A stretch of 64,000 nucleotides of DNA from Tupaia tana (lineage: Eukaryota > Chordata > Mammalia > Scandentia > Tupaiidae): the NCBI GenBank assembly GCA_026018925.1, contig JAKSZU010000050.1, positions 1,240,001-1,304,000 of the forward strand, read 5' to 3'. Positions within the stretch are counted from its first letter, which is position 1. Every line of letters starts with the position of its first letter. Position numbers and translations under genes: made by a program. Below the pieces are notes generated by a model. It saw only the letters and a program-made list of their open reading frames with translations, did no database searches and was not told the origin of the DNA. Shown here piece by piece: positions 1-10,905 of the stretch.

Positions 1-1199
1 TGTATGGTTTGATTTAGGCTTCAGGTTAGTTTAGGTTTGAACTTAGTTTGAGGGAGTAAGTTTAGAGCTACTGTTAGTTTTCGGGTAACTGTTACGATTG
101 CAGTTAGCGTCAGGGCCAGGTTATGTTTGGGGTTGAGCTTAAGGTGTCCGCCTAGGGTTACGGTTAGGTGTAAGGTCTGATTTAGGCTTCAGGTTAGGTT
201 ATGTTTGAACTTAGTTAGAGGGAGTAAGTTTAGGGCTACTGTTAGTTTTTGGTTAACTCTTACCCTTGGAGTAAGCGTCAGGGTCAGGTTAGGTTTGGGG
301 TTGAGCTTAAGGTGTGCACCTAGGGTTAGGGTTAGGTGTATGGTTTGATTTAGGCTTCAGGTTAGGTTAAGTTTGAACTTAGTTTGAGGGAGTCAGTTTA
401 GGGCTACTGTTAGTTTTCGGTTAACTGTTACAGTTGGAGTAAGCTTCAGGGTCAGGTTAGGCTGGGGGTTAAACATAAGGTGTCCGCCTAGGGTTAGGCT
501 TAGGTCTACGTTTTGAGTTAGTCTTCAGGTTAGGTTAGGTTTGAACTTAGTTTGAGGGAGTTAGTTTAGGGCTACTGTTAGTTTTCGGGTAACTGTTATG
601 GTGGGAGTTAGCGTCAGGGCCACTTTAGGGTTGGGGTTGAGCTTAAGGTGTCCGCCTAGGGTTAGGGTTAGGTGTATCGTTTGATTTAGGCTTCAGGTTA
701 GGTTAGGTTTGAAGTTAGTTTGAGGGAGTAAGTTTAGGGCTACTGTTAGTTTTCGGATAACTGTTACAGTTGGAATAAGTGTCAGGGTCAGGTTATGGTG
801 GGGGTTAAGCATAAGGTGTCCGCCTAGGGTTAGGGTTAGGTCTATGATTTGATTTAGGCTTCAGGTTAGGTTAGGTTTGAACTTAGTTTGAGGGAGTCAG
901 TTTAGGGCTACTGTTAGTTTTCGGTTCAGTGTTACGGTTGGAGTAAGCGTCAGGGTCAGGTTAGGTTTGGGGTTGAGCTTAAGGTGTCCGCCTAGGGTTA
1001 GGGTTAGGTCTACGGTTTGAGTTAGGCTTCAGGTTAGGTTAGGATTGAACTTAGTTTGAGGGAGTAAGTTTAGGGCTACTGTTAGTTTTCGGTTCAGTGT
1101 TACGTTTGGAGTTAGCGTGAGGGTCCGGTTAGGGTTGGGGTGGAGCTTAAGGTGTCCGCCTAGGGTTAGGGTTAGGTCTGTGATTTGAGTTAGGCTTCT

Positions 1200-1560
1200 A
1201 GTTAGGTTAAGTTTGAACTTAGTTTTAGGGAGTAAGTTTAGGACTACTGTTAGTTTTCGGTTCAGTGTTACGGTTGGAGATAGCGTCAGGGTCAGGTTAG
1301 GGTTGGGGTTGAGCTTCAGGTGTCGGCCTAGGGTTACGGTTAGGTCTATGGTTTGAGTTAGGCTTCAGGTTAGGTTAGGGTTGAACTTAGTTTTAGGGAG
1401 TAAGTTTAGGGCTACTGTTAGTTTTCTTTTAACTGTTACAGTTGGAGTAAGTGTCAGGGTCAGGTTAGGTTTGGGGTTGAAGTTAAGGTGTCCGCCTAGG
1501 GTTAGGGTTAGGTCTACGGTTTGAGTTAGGCTTCAGGTTAGGTTAGGATTGAACTTAGTT
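1200..1560 (+). repeat. Cassette U, copy 1 (one monomer shorter)
   Basis: Marked by AGTTTTAGGGAG, GGAGATAGCGTC, a GTCGGCCTAGGGTTACGG junction and then TTTTCTTTTAACTG with GGTTGAAGTTAAGG. The GTCGGCC marker is at 1,322, against 3,167 and 4,843 in the other copies. Alignment with those copies shows one monomer missing here: the monomer near 1,390-1,500 has the left half of one U monomer (AGTTTTAGGGAG) and the right half of the next (TTTTCTTTTAACTG), so it is a hybrid. Confidence 0.7.
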
Positions 1561-1598
1561 TGAGGGAGTAAGTTTAGGGCTACTGTTAGTTTTCGGTT

Positions 1599-1965
1599 CA
1601 GTATTATGTTTGGAGTTAGCGTCAGGGTCAGGTTAGGGTTGGGGTTAGCTTGAGGTGTCCGCCTAGGGTTAGGGTAAGGTACATGGTTTGATTTAGGCTC
1701 CAGGTTAGGTTACGTTTGAACTTAGTTTGAGTTAGTAAGTTTAGGACTACTGTTAGATTTCGTTTCAGTGTTACGGTTGGAGATAGCGTCAGGGTCAGTT
1801 TAGGGTTGGAGTTTTGCTTAAGGGGTCCGCCTAGGGTTAGGGTTAGGTCTAAGATTTGATTTAGGCTTCAGATTAGGTTAGGTTTGAACTTAGTTTGAGG
1901 GAGTCAGTTTAGGGCTACTCTTACTTATCGGTTCAGTTATACGGTTGGAGTTAGCGTGGAGGTCA
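1599..1965 (+). repeat. Cassette P, copy 1 (shortened)
   Basis: Cassette P is a fixed order of monomer variants: CAGTATTAT with GGGGTTAGCTTGAGG (a 167-bp monomer), then GGCTCCAGGTTAGG with GTTACGTTTGAAC and GAGATAGCGTC, then TTGGAGTTGAGC, then CTATTGTTAGGG, then CTACTCTTAG with a CCTGGAGGTC ending. This copy has the first two monomers and the last but lacks the CTATTGTTAGGG monomer. Confidence 0.7.
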
Positions 1966-2520
1966 GGTTAGGGTTGGGGTTGAGCTTAAGGTGTCCGCCT
2001 ACGGTTAGGGTTAGGTCTGTGATTTGAGTTAGGCTTCAGGTTAGTTTAGGTTTGAACTTAGTTTGAGGGAGTAAGTTTAGGGCTACTGTTAGTTTTCGAT
2101 TCAGTGTTATGTTTGGAGATAGCGTCAGGGTAGATTATGGTTGGGGTTGAGCTTCAGGTGTCCGCAAAGGGTTAGGATTAGGTCTATGGTTTGAGTTAGG
2201 CTTCAGGTTAGGTTAGGTTGAACTTAGTTTGAGGGAGTAAGTTTAGGGCTACTGTTAGTATTCGGTTGAGTGTTACTGTTGGAGTTAGCGTGCGGGTCAG
2301 GTTAGGGTTGGGGTTGAGCTTAAGGTGTCCGCCTAGGGTTAGGGTCAGGTTTATGGTTTGATTTAGGCTTCAGGTTAGGTTAGGTTTGAACTTAGTTTGA
2401 GGGAGTAAATTTAGGGCTACTGTTAGTTTTCGGGTAACTGTTACGGTTGGAGTTAGCGTCAGGGCCAGGTTATGTTTGGGGTTGAGCTTAAGGTGTCCAC
2501 CTAGAGTTGCGGTTAGGTGT
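1955..2520 (+). repeat. Cassette T, copy 1
   Basis: Order of variants: CCTACGGTTAGGG junction, TTTTCGATTCAGTGTTATG with GAGATAGCGTC, a GTCCGCAAAGGGTTAGGATT junction, GTTAGTATTCGG with TGTTACTGTTGG, then a CGGGTAACTG monomer with GGGCCAGG and a CTAGAGTT junction. The same order recurs near 4.3 kb, 13.1 kb and in every HOR-B unit. Confidence 0.7.
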
Positions 2521-3044
2521 ATGGTTTGATTTAGGCTTCAGGTTAAGTTAGGTTTGAAGTTAGTTTGAGGGAGTAAGTTTAGGGCTACTGTTAGTTTTTG
2601 GTTCAGTGTTACGTTTGGATTTAGCGTGAGGGTCAGTTTAGGGTGGGGGTTAAGCATAAGGTGTCCGCCTATGGTTAGGGTTAGGTCTATGGTTTCATTT
2701 AGGCTTCAGGTTAGATTAGGATTGAACTTAGTTTGAGGGAGTAAGTTTAGGGCTACTGTTAGTTTACGGTTCAGTGTTACGGTTGGAGTTAGCGTTAGGG
2801 TCCGGTTAGGGTTGGGGTTGAGCTTAAGGTGTCCGCCCAGGTTTAGGGTTAGGTCTGTGATTTGAGTTAGGCTTCAGGTTAGGTTAGGTTTGTACTTAGT
2901 TTGAGGGAGTAAGTTTAGGGCTACAGTTAATTTTTGGTTCAGTGTTACATTTGGAGTTAGTGTGAGGGTCCGGTTAGGGTTGGGGTGGAGCTTAAGTTGT
3001 CCGCCTAGGGTTAGGGTTAGGTCTATGGTTTGAGTTAGGCTTCA

Positions 3045-3570
3045 GGTTAGGTTAGGCTTGAGCTTAGTTTTAGGGAGTAAGTTTAGGGCTACTGTTAGTT
3101 TTCGGTTCAGTGTTACGGTTGGAGATATCGTCAGGGTCAGGTTAGGGTTGGGGTTGAGCTTCAGATGTCGGCCTAGGGTTACGGTTAGGTCTATGGTTTG
3201 AGTTAGGCTTCAGGTTAGGTTAGGGTTGAACGTAGTTTTAGGGATTAAGTTTAGGGCTACTGTTAGTTTTAGGTTCAGTGTTACGGTTGGAGTTAGCGTG
3301 AGGGTCAGGTTAGGGTTGGGTTTGAGCTTCAGGTGTCCGCCTAGGGTTAGGGTTAGGTGTATGGTTTGATTTACGCTTCAGCTTAGGTTAGGTTTGAACT
3401 TAGTTTGAGGGAGTAAGTTTAGGGCTACTGTTAGTTTTCTTTTAACTGTTACAGTTGGAGTAAGTGTCAGGGTCAGGTTAGGTTTGGGGTTGAAGTTAAG
3501 GTGTCCGTCTAGGGTTAGGGTTAGGTGTATGGTTTGATTTAGGCTTCAGGTTAGGTTAGGTTCAAACTTA
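3045..3570 (+). repeat. Cassette U, copy 2
   Basis: Three-monomer segment with GGAGATATCGTC, GTCGGCCTAGGGTTACGG, AGTTTTAGGGATTAAG, GGGTTTGAGCTTCAGG, TTTACGCTTCAG and TTTTCTTTTAACTG. It matches 4,722-5,250 at a lag of 1,676 bp (10 monomers less 4 bp). Copy 1 lies upstream at a lag of 1,845 bp before its missing monomer and 2,013 bp after it. Confidence 0.75.
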
Positions 3571-3611
3571 ATTTGAGGGAGTAAGTTTAGGGCTACTGTT
3601 AGTTTTCGGTT

Positions 3612-3975
3612 CAGTATTATATTTGGAGTTAGCGTCAGGGTCAGGTTAGGGTTGGGGTTAGCTTGAGGTGTCCGCCTAGGGTTAGGGTAAGGTACATGGT
3701 TTGATTTAGGCTCCAGGTTAGGTTACGTTTGAACTTAGTTTGAGTGAGTAAGTTTAGGACTACTGTTAGATTTCGGTTCAGTGTTACGGTTGGAGATAGC
3801 GTCAGGGTCAGTTTAGGGTTGGAATTGAGCTTAAGGGTCTGCCTAGGGTTAGGGTTAGGTCTAAGATTTGATTTAGGCTTCAGATTAGGTTAGGTTTGAA
3901 CTTAGTTTGAGGGAGTCAGTTTAGGGCTACTCTTACTTATCGGTTCAGTGATACGGTTGGAGTTAGCCTGGAGGT
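3612..3975 (+). repeat. Cassette P, copy 2 (shortened)
   Basis: Matches copy 1 at a lag of 2,013 bp (12 monomers less 3 bp), sharing the private changes GGGTAAGGTACATGG and GGCTTCAGATTAGG. It also lacks the CTATTGTTAGGG monomer, so the two are related by duplication. Confidence 0.7.
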
Positions 3976-4289
3976 CAGGTTAGGGTTGGGGTTGAGCTTA
4001 AGGTGTCCGCCTAGGGTTAGGGTTAGGTGTATGGTTTCATTTTGGCTTAAGGTTAGGTTAGGTTTGAAGTTAGTTTGATGGAGAAAGTTTAAGGCTACTG
4101 TTAGTTTTCGTTTAACTGTTACGGTTGGAGTAAGTGTCAGGGTCAGGTTAGGGTGGGGGTTAACCATAAGGTGTCCGCCTAGGGTTAGGGTTAGGTCTAT
4201 GGTTTCATTTAGGCTTCAGGTTAGGTTAGGATTGAACTTAGTTTGAGGGAATAAGTTAAGGGCTACTGTTAGTTTTCGGTTCAGTGTTA

Positions 4290-4650
4290 AGGTTGGAATT
4301 AGCGTGAGGGTCAGGTTAGGGTTGGGGTTGAACTTAAGGTGTCCGCCTACGGTTAGGGTAAGGTCTGTGATTTGAGTTAGGCTTCAGGTTAGTTTAGGTT
4401 TGAACTTAGTTTGAGGGAGTAAGTTTAGGGCTACTGTTAGTTTTCGATTCAGTGTTATGGTTGGAGATAGCGTCAGGGTAGGTTATGGTTGGGATTGAGC
4501 TTCAGTTGTCCGCCAAGGGTTAGGATTAGGTCTATGGTTTGAGTTAGGCTTCAGGTTAGGTTAGGTTGAACTTAGTTTGAGGGACTAAGTTTAGGGCTAC
4601 TGTTAGTATTCGGTTCAGTGTTACTGTTGGAGTTAGCGTGAGGGTCAGGT
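4290..4650 (+). repeat. Cassette T, copy 2 (left part)
   Basis: GGTTGGAATTAGCGTG and CCTACGGTTAGGG, then TTTTCGATTCAGTG, GTCCGCCAAGGGTTAGGATT and GTTAGTATTCGG. It then leaves the T order, going to GTCTGTGATTTG instead of the CGGGTAACTG monomer. Confidence 0.65.
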
Positions 4651-4721
4651 TAGGGTTGGGGTTGAGCTTAAGGTGTCCGCCTAGGGTTAGGGTTAGGTCT
4701 GTGATTTGAGTTAGGCTTCAA

Positions 4722-5250
4722 GTTAGGTTAGGTTTGAACTTAGTTTTAGGGAGTAAGTTTAGGGCTACTGTTAGTTTTCAGTTCAGTGTTACGGTTGGAG
4801 AAAGCGTCAGGGTCAGGTTAGGGTTGGGGTTGAGCTTCAGGTGTCGGCCTAGGGTTACGGTTAGGTCTATGGTTTGAGTTAGGCTTCAGGTTAGGTTAGG
4901 GTTGAACTTAGTTTTAGGGATTAAGTTTAGGGCTACTGTTAGTTTTAGGTTCAGTGTTACGGTTGGAGTTAGCGTGAGGGTCAGGTTAGGGTTGGGTTTG
5001 AGCTTCAGGTGTCCGCCTAGGGTTAGGGTTAGGTGTATGGTTTGATTTACGCTTCAGTTTAGGTTAGGTTTGAACTTAGTTTGAGGGAGTAAGTTTAGGG
5101 CTACTGTTAGTTTTCTTTTAACTGTTATAGTTGGAGTAAGCGTCAGGGTCAGGTTAGGTTTGGGGTTGAAGTTAAGGTGTCCGCCTAGGGTTAGGGTTAG
5201 TTGTATGGTTTGATTTAGGCTTCAGTTAGGTTAGGTTCAAACTTAGTTTG
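4722..5250 (+). repeat. Cassette U, copy 3
   Basis: Same order of variants as 3,045-3,570, including the rare GTCGGCC junction, AGTTTTAGGGATTAAG, TTTACGCTTCAG and the rare GTTCAAACTTA variant just after it. A one-base deletion (TTCAGTTAGG) lies near 5,221-5,230. Confidence 0.75.
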
Positions 5251-5716
5251 AGGGAGTAAGTTTAGGGCTACTGTTAGTTTTCGGTTAACTGTTACGGCTG
5301 GATTTAGCCTCAGGCTCAGGTTAGGGTTGGGGTTAAGCTTAAGGTGTCCGCCTAGGGTTAGGATTAGGTCTGTGGTTTGTGTTAGGGTTCAGGTTAGGAT
5401 AGGTTTGAACTTAGTTTGAAGGAGTAAGTTTAGGGCTACTCTTAGTTTTCGGGTAACTGTTATGGTTGGAGTTAGCGTCAGGGCCAGGTTATGGTTGGGG
5501 TTGAGCTTAAGGTGTCCGCCTAGAGTTACGGTTAGGTTTATTGTTTGATTTAGGCTTCAGGTTAAGTTAGGTTTGAAGTTAGTTTGAGGCAGTAAGTTTA
5601 GGGCTACTGTTAGGTTTCGGTTAACCGTTACAGTTGGAGTAAGCGTCAGGGTCAGGGTAGGGTGGGGTTTAAGCATAAGGTGTCCGCCTAGGGTTAGAGT
5701 TAGGTCTATGATTTGA

Positions 5717-6241
5717 TTTAGGCTTCAGGTTAGGTTAGGTTTGAACTTAGTTTGATGGAGTTAGTTTAGGGCTACTGTTAGTTTTCGGTTCAGTGTTACG
5801 GTTGGAGTTAGCGTGAGGGTCAGGTTAGTGTTGGGGTTGAGCTTAAGGTGTCCGCCTAGGGTTAGGGTTAGGTGTATGGTTTGATTTTGGCTTCTGGTTA
5901 GGTTAGGTTTGAACTTAGTTTGTGGGAGTAAGTTTAGGGCTACTGTTAGTTTTCGGGTAACTGTTACGGTGGGAGTTAGCGTCAGGGTCAGGTTAGGGTT
6001 GGGGTTGAACTTAAGGTGTCCGCATGGGTTAGGGTTAGGTGTATGGTTTGATTGAGGCCTCAGTTTAGGTTAGGTTTGATGTTAGTTTGAGGGAGTAAGT
6101 TTAGGGCTACTGTTAGTTTTCGTTTAATTGTTACGGTTGGAGTAAGCATCAGGGTCAGGTTATGGTGGGTGTTAACCATAAGGTGTACGCCTAGGGTTAG
6201 GGTCAGGTCTATGATTTCATTTAGGCTTCAGGTTAGGTTAG
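5717..6241 (+). repeat. Left copy of a 1,344-bp-lag duplication
   Basis: Contains GATGGAGTTAG, GGCTTCTGG, GTCCGCATGGGTT, GAGGCCTCAG, GTTTGATGTTAG and GGGTGTTAACCATAAGG. All recur 1,344 bp (exactly eight monomers) downstream at 7,061-7,585, with a few substitutions between copies. Confidence 0.8.
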
Positions 6242-6410
6242 GATAGAACTTAGTTTGTGGGAGTAAGTTTAGGGCTACTCTTAGTTTTCGGTTCAGTGAT
6301 ATGGTTGGATTTAGCCGGGAGGTCAGGTTAGGGTTGGGGTTGAGCTTAAGGTGTCCGCCTAGGGTTAGGGTTAGGTGTATGGTTTGATTTACGCTTCAGG
6401 TTAGGTTAGG

Positions 6411-6900
6411 TTTGAAGTTAGTTTCAGGGAGTAAGTTTAGGGCTACTGTTAGTTTTCGGTTAACTGTTACAGGTTGGAGAAAGCGTCACGGTCAGGTTAG
6501 GGTGGGGGTTAAGCATAAGGTGTCCGCCTAGGGTTAGGGTTAGGTGTATTGTTTCATTTAGGCTTCAGGTTAGGTTAGGTTTGAACTTAGTTTAAGGGAG
6601 TAAGTTTAGGGATACTGTTAGTTTTCGGTTCAGTGTTACGTTTGGAGTTAGCATGAGGGTCCGGTTAGGGTTGGGGTTGAGCTTAAGGTGTCCGCCTAGG
6701 GTTAGGGTTAGGTCTGTGGTTTGAGTTAGGCTTCAGGTTAGGTTAGGTTTGAACTTAGTTTGAGGGAGTAAGTTTAGGGCTACTGTTAGTTTTCGTTTCA
6801 GTGTTACGGTTGGAGATAGCGTCAGGTTCATGTTAGGGTTGGGGTTGAGCTTACGGTGTCCGCCTAGGGTTAGGGTTAGGTCTGTGGTTTGAGATAGGCT
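6411..6900 (+). repeat. Cassette Q, copy 1
   Basis: Cassette Q order: GAAGTTAGTTTCAGGG with GTGGGGGTTAAGCATAAGG, then a GTTTCATTTAGG monomer with TTACGTTTGGAGTTAGCATG, then GTCTGTGG with GAGATAGCG, then GAGATAGGC. This copy has a one-base insertion (TTACAGGTTGG) and several private changes. Confidence 0.65.
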
Positions 6901-7060
6901 TCAGGTTACGTTAGGTTTGAACTTAGATTGAGGGAGTAAGTTTAGGGCTACTGTTCGTTTTTGGTTCAGTGTTACGGTTGGAGATAGCGTCAGGGTCAGG
7001 TTAGGGTTGTGGTTGAGCTTCAGGTGTCCGCCCAGGGTTAGGGTTAGGTCTATGGTTTGA

Positions 7061-7585
7061 GTTAGGCTTCAGGTTAGGTTAGGTTTGAACTTAGTTTGAT
7101 GGAGTTAGTTTAGGGCTACTGTTAGTTTTCGGTTCAGTGTTACGGTTGGAGTTAGCGTGAGGGTCAGGTTAGGGTTGGGGTTGAGCTTAAGGTGTCCGCC
7201 TAGGGTTAGGGTTAGGTGTATGGTTTGATTTTGGCTTCTGGTTAGGTTAGGTTTGAACTTAGTTTGAGGGAGTAAGTTTAGGGCTACTGTTAGTTTTCGG
7301 GTAACTGTTACGGTGGGAGTTAGCGTCAGGGTCAGGTTAGGGTTGGGGTTGAACTTAAGGTGTCCGCATGGGTTAGGGTTAGGTGTATGGTTTGATTGAG
7401 GCCTCAGGTTAGGTTAGGTTTGATGTTAGTTTGAGGGAGTAAGTTCAGTGCTACTGTTAGTTTTCGTTTAACTGTTACGGTTGGAGTAAGCATCAGGGTC
7501 AGGTTATGGTGGGTGTTAACCATAAGGTGTACGCCTAGGGTTAGGGTCAGGTCTATGATTTCATTTAGGCTTCAGGTTAGGTTAG
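7061..7585 (+). repeat. Right copy of the 1,344-bp-lag duplication
   Basis: Same rare variants as 5,717-6,241 in the same order, including GTCCGCATGGGTT, GAGGCCTCAGG and GGTGTTAACCATAAGGTG. The exact eight-monomer lag fits in-register unequal exchange. Confidence 0.8.
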
Positions 7586-8255
7586 GTTTGAACTTAGTTT
7601 GAGGGAGTAAGTTTAGGGCTACTGTTAGTTTTCGGTTCAGTGTTACGGTTGGAGTTAGCGTGAGGGTCATGTTAGGGTTGTAGTTGAGCTTCAGGTGTTC
7701 GCCTAGGGTTAGGTTTAGGTCTATGGTTTGAGATAGGCTTCAGGTTAGGTTAGGTTTGAACTTAGTTTTAGGGAGTAAGTTTAGGGCTACTGTTAGTTTT
7801 AGGTTCAGTGTTACGGTTGCAGTTAGCGTGAGGGTCAGGTTAGGTTTGGGTTTGAGCTTCAGGTTTCCGCCTAGGGTTAGGGTTAGGTGTATGGTTTGAT
7901 TTAGGCTTCAGTTTAGGTTAGGTTTGAACTTAGTTTGAGGGAGTAAGTTTAGGGCTACTGTTAGTTTTCGGTTCAGTGTTACGGTTGGAGTTAGCGTGAG
8001 GGTCATGTTAGGGTTGTAGTTGAGCTTCAGGTGTTCGCCTAGGGTTAGGGTTAGGTCTATGGTTTGAGATAGGCTTCAGGTTAGGTTAGGTTTGAACTTA
8101 GTTTTAGGGAGTAAGTTTAGGGCTACTGTTAGTTTTAGGTTCAGTGTTACGGTTGCAGTTAGCGTGAGGGTCAGGTTAGGTTTGGGGTTGAGCTTCAGGT
8201 GTCCGCCTAGGGTTAGGGTTAGGTGTATGGTTTGATTTAGGCTTCAGTTTAGGTT
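7584..8255 (+). repeat. Tandem dimer: two copies of a 336-bp, two-monomer unit
   Basis: The two-monomer block with GGGTTGTAGTTGAGC, GTGTTCGCC, GAGATAGGC, AGTTTTAGGGAG, GGTTGCAGTTAGCG and a GAGCTTCAGG ending at 7,584-7,919 is repeated at 7,920-8,255 (GGGTTGTAG at 7,675 and 8,011). The copies are nearly identical, so this is a local recent duplication inside the old region. Confidence 0.85.
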
Positions 8256-8476
8256 AGGTTTGAACTTAGTTTGAGGGAGTAAGTTTAGGGCTACTGTTAA
8301 TTTTCGGTTAACTGTTACGGTTGGAGTAAGCATCAGGTCAGGTTAGGGTGGCGGTTAAGCATAAGGTGTCCGCCTAGGGTTAGGGTTAGGTCTATGGTTT
8401 CATTTAGGCTTCAGGTTATGTTAGGTTTGAACTTAGTTTGAGGGAGTTAGTTTAGGGCTACTGTTAGTTTTCGGTT

Positions 8477-8787
8477 CAGTATTATGTTTGGAGTTAGCGT
8501 CAGGGTCAGGTTAGGGTTGGGGTTAGTTTGAGGTGTCCGCCTAGGGTTAGGGTTAGGTCCATGGTTTGATTTAGGCTCCAGGTTAGGTTACGTTTGAACT
8601 TAGATTGAGTGAGCAAGTTTAGAGCTACTGTTAGTTTTCGGTTCAGTGTTACGGTTGGAGATAGCGTCAGGGTCAGGTTAGGGTTGGAGTGGAGCTTAAG
8701 GTGTTCGCCTAGGGTTAGGGTTAGGTCTGTATTTTGATTTAGGCTTCAGGTTAGGTTACGTTTGAACTTAGTTTGAGTGAGTAAGTT
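8477..8787 (+). repeat. Cassette P, copy 3 (left part)
   Basis: Carries CAGTATTAT, the 167-bp monomer junction (GGGGTTAGTTTGAGG), GTCCATGG, GGCTCCAGG and the GTTACGTTTGAAC variant, then departs from P after GAGTGAGTAAG near 8,787. Confidence 0.65.
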
Positions 8788-9093
8788 TAGGGCTACTGTT
8801 AGTTTTCGGTTAACTGTTACGTTTGGAGTAAGCGTCAGGGTCAGGTTAGGTTTGGGGTTGAGCTTAAGGTGTCCGCCTTGGGTTAGGGTTAGTTGTATGG
8901 TTTGATTTAGGCTTCAGGTTAGGTTAGGTTTGAACTTACTTTGAGGGAGTAAGTTTAGAGCTACTTTTAGTTTTCGGGTAACTGTTATGATTGGAGTTAG
9001 CGTCAGGGCGAGGTTATGATTGGGGTTGAGCTTAAGTTGTCCGCCTAGGGTTACGGTTAGGTGTAAGGTTTGATTTTCGCTTCAGGTTAGGTT

Positions 9094-9120
9094 ATGTTTG
9101 AACTTAGAGGGAGTAAGTTT
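9094..9120 (+). repeat. Four-base deletion in a monomer
   Basis: The usual GAACTTAGTTTGAGGGAG is shortened to GAACTTAGAGGGAG. This shifts the frame and opens a 60-codon ATG frame at 9,094-9,276 that is only satellite sequence. Confidence 0.8.
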
Positions 9121-9647
9121 AGGGCTACTCTTAGTTTTCGGTTAAGTGTTACGGTTGGAGTAAGCGTCAGGGTCATGTTAGGTTTGGGGTTGAGCTTAAG
9201 GTGTCCGCCTAGGGTTAGGGTTAGGTGTATGGTTCGATTTAGGCTTCAGGTTAGGTTAGGTTTGAACTTAGTTTGAGGGAGTAAGTTTAGGGCTACTGTT
9301 AGTTATCGGGTAACTGTTACAATTGGAGTTGGCGTCAGGGCCAGGTTATGTTTGGGGTTGAGCTTAAGGTGTCCGCCTAGGTTTAGGGTTAGGTGTATGG
9401 TTCGATTTAGGCTTCAGGTTAGGTTAGGTTTGAACTTAGTTTGAGGGAGTAAGTTTAGGGCTACTGTTAGTTTTTGGTTCAGTGTTACGGTTGGAGTTAG
9501 CGTGAGGGTCAGGTTAGGGTTGGGGTTGTGCTTAAGGTGTCCGCCTAGGGTTAGGGTTAGGGGTATGGTTTGATTTAGGCTTCAGGTTAGGTTAGGTTTG
9601 AACTTAGTTTGAGGGAGTAAGTTTATGGCTACTGTTAGTTTTCGGTT

Positions 9648-10460
9648 CAGTATTATGATTGGAGTTAGCGTCAGGGACAGGTTAGGTTTGGGGTTAGATT
9701 GAGGTGTCCGCCTAGGGTTAGGGTTAGGTCCATGGTTTGATTTAGGCTCCAGGTGAGGTTACGCTTGAGCTTAGTTTGAGGGAGTAAGTTTAGGGCTACT
9801 GTTAGTTTTCGGTTCAGTGTTACGGTCGGAGATAGCGTCAGGGTCAGGTTAGGGTTGGAGTTGAGCTTAAGGAGTCAGCCTAGGGTTAGGGTTCAATCTG
9901 TGGTTTGATTTAGGCTTCAGGTTAGGTTACGTTTGAACTTAGTTTGAGTGAGAAAGTTTAGGGCTACTGTTAGTTTTTGGTTCAGTGTTACGGTTGGAGA
10001 TAGCGTCAGGGTCAGGTTAGGGTTGGGGTTGAGCTTCAGGTGTCCGCCTATTGTTAGGGTTAGGTCTATGATTTGAGTTAGGCTTCAGGTTAGGTTAGGT
10101 TTGAACTTAGTTTGAGCAAGTAAGTTTAGGGCTACTCTTAGTTTTCGGTTCAGTGATATGGTTGGAGTTAGCCTGGACGTCAGGTTAGGGTTGGGGTTGA
10201 GCTTAAGGTGTCCACCTAGGGTTAGGGTTACGTGTATGGTTTGATTTAGGCTTCAGGTTAGGTTACGTTTGAACTTAGTTTGAGGGAGTAAGTTTAGGGC
10301 TACTGTTAGTTTTCGGGAAGTTGTTAAGGTTGGAGTTAGCGTCAGTGCCAGGTTAGGCTTGGGCTTGAGATTAAGGTGTCCGCCTAGGGTTAGGGTTAGG
10401 TGTATGGTTTCATTTAGGCTGAAGGTTAGGTTAGGTTTGAAGTTAGTTTGATGGAGTAAC
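9648..10460 (+). repeat. Cassette P, copy 4, with rightward extension
   Basis: Full P order from CAGTATTATG through CTATTGTTAGGG (about 10,050) to GCCTGGACGTC (about 10,180), followed by a CGGGAAGTTG monomer with GAGATTAAGG and a GTTTCATTTAGGCTGAAGG monomer. The same extended order is seen at 30,118-30,940. Confidence 0.7.
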
Positions 10461-10565
10461 TTTAGGGATACTGTTAGTTTTCGGTTAACTGTTACAGTTG
10501 GAGTAAGCGTCAGGGTCAGTTTAGGGTGGGGGTTAAGCATAAGGTGTCCGCCTAGGGTTAGGGTT

Positions 10566-10905
10566 AGGTCTAAGATTTGTTTTAGGCTTCAGGTTAGTTT
10601 AGGTTGGAACTTAGTTTGAGGGAGTCAGTTTAGGGCTACTGTTAGTTTTCGGTTAACTGTTACGGTTCGTGTAAGTGTCAGGTTCAGATTAGGTTTGGGG
10701 TTTAGCTTAAGTTATCCGCCTAGGGTTAGGGTTAGGTGTATGGTTTGAGTTAGGCTTCAGGTTAGGTTAGGTTCGAACTTAGTTTCAGGGAATAAATTTA
10801 GGGCTACTGTTAGTTTTCGGTTCAGTGTTACGGTTGGAGTTAGCGTGAGAGTCAGGTTAGGGTTGGGGTTGAGCTTAAGGTGTCCGCCTAGGGTTAGGGT
10901 TAGGT
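10566..10905 (+). repeat. Left copy of a duplication with lag about 1,845 bp
   Basis: GGTTCGTGTAAGTGTCAGG with TTCAGATTAGG, then GGTTCGAACTTAGTTTCAGG and GGAATAAATT. The same rare changes recur at about 12,411-12,750, eleven monomers less 3 bp downstream. Confidence 0.7.

Noticed and set aside
9094..9276. A 60-codon ATG frame (+)
   Set aside because: It is opened by a four-base deletion in one satellite monomer; the translation is the same repeat-derived composition and ends in the next monomer.
10253..10540. A 95-codon frame (-), with similar ones at 3,937-4,167 and 33,075-33,311
   Set aside because: These are antisense translations of the satellite giving alternating L-T and N-P-N type strings. 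Their length reflects chance loss of stop codons in two neighbouring monomers, not a gene.
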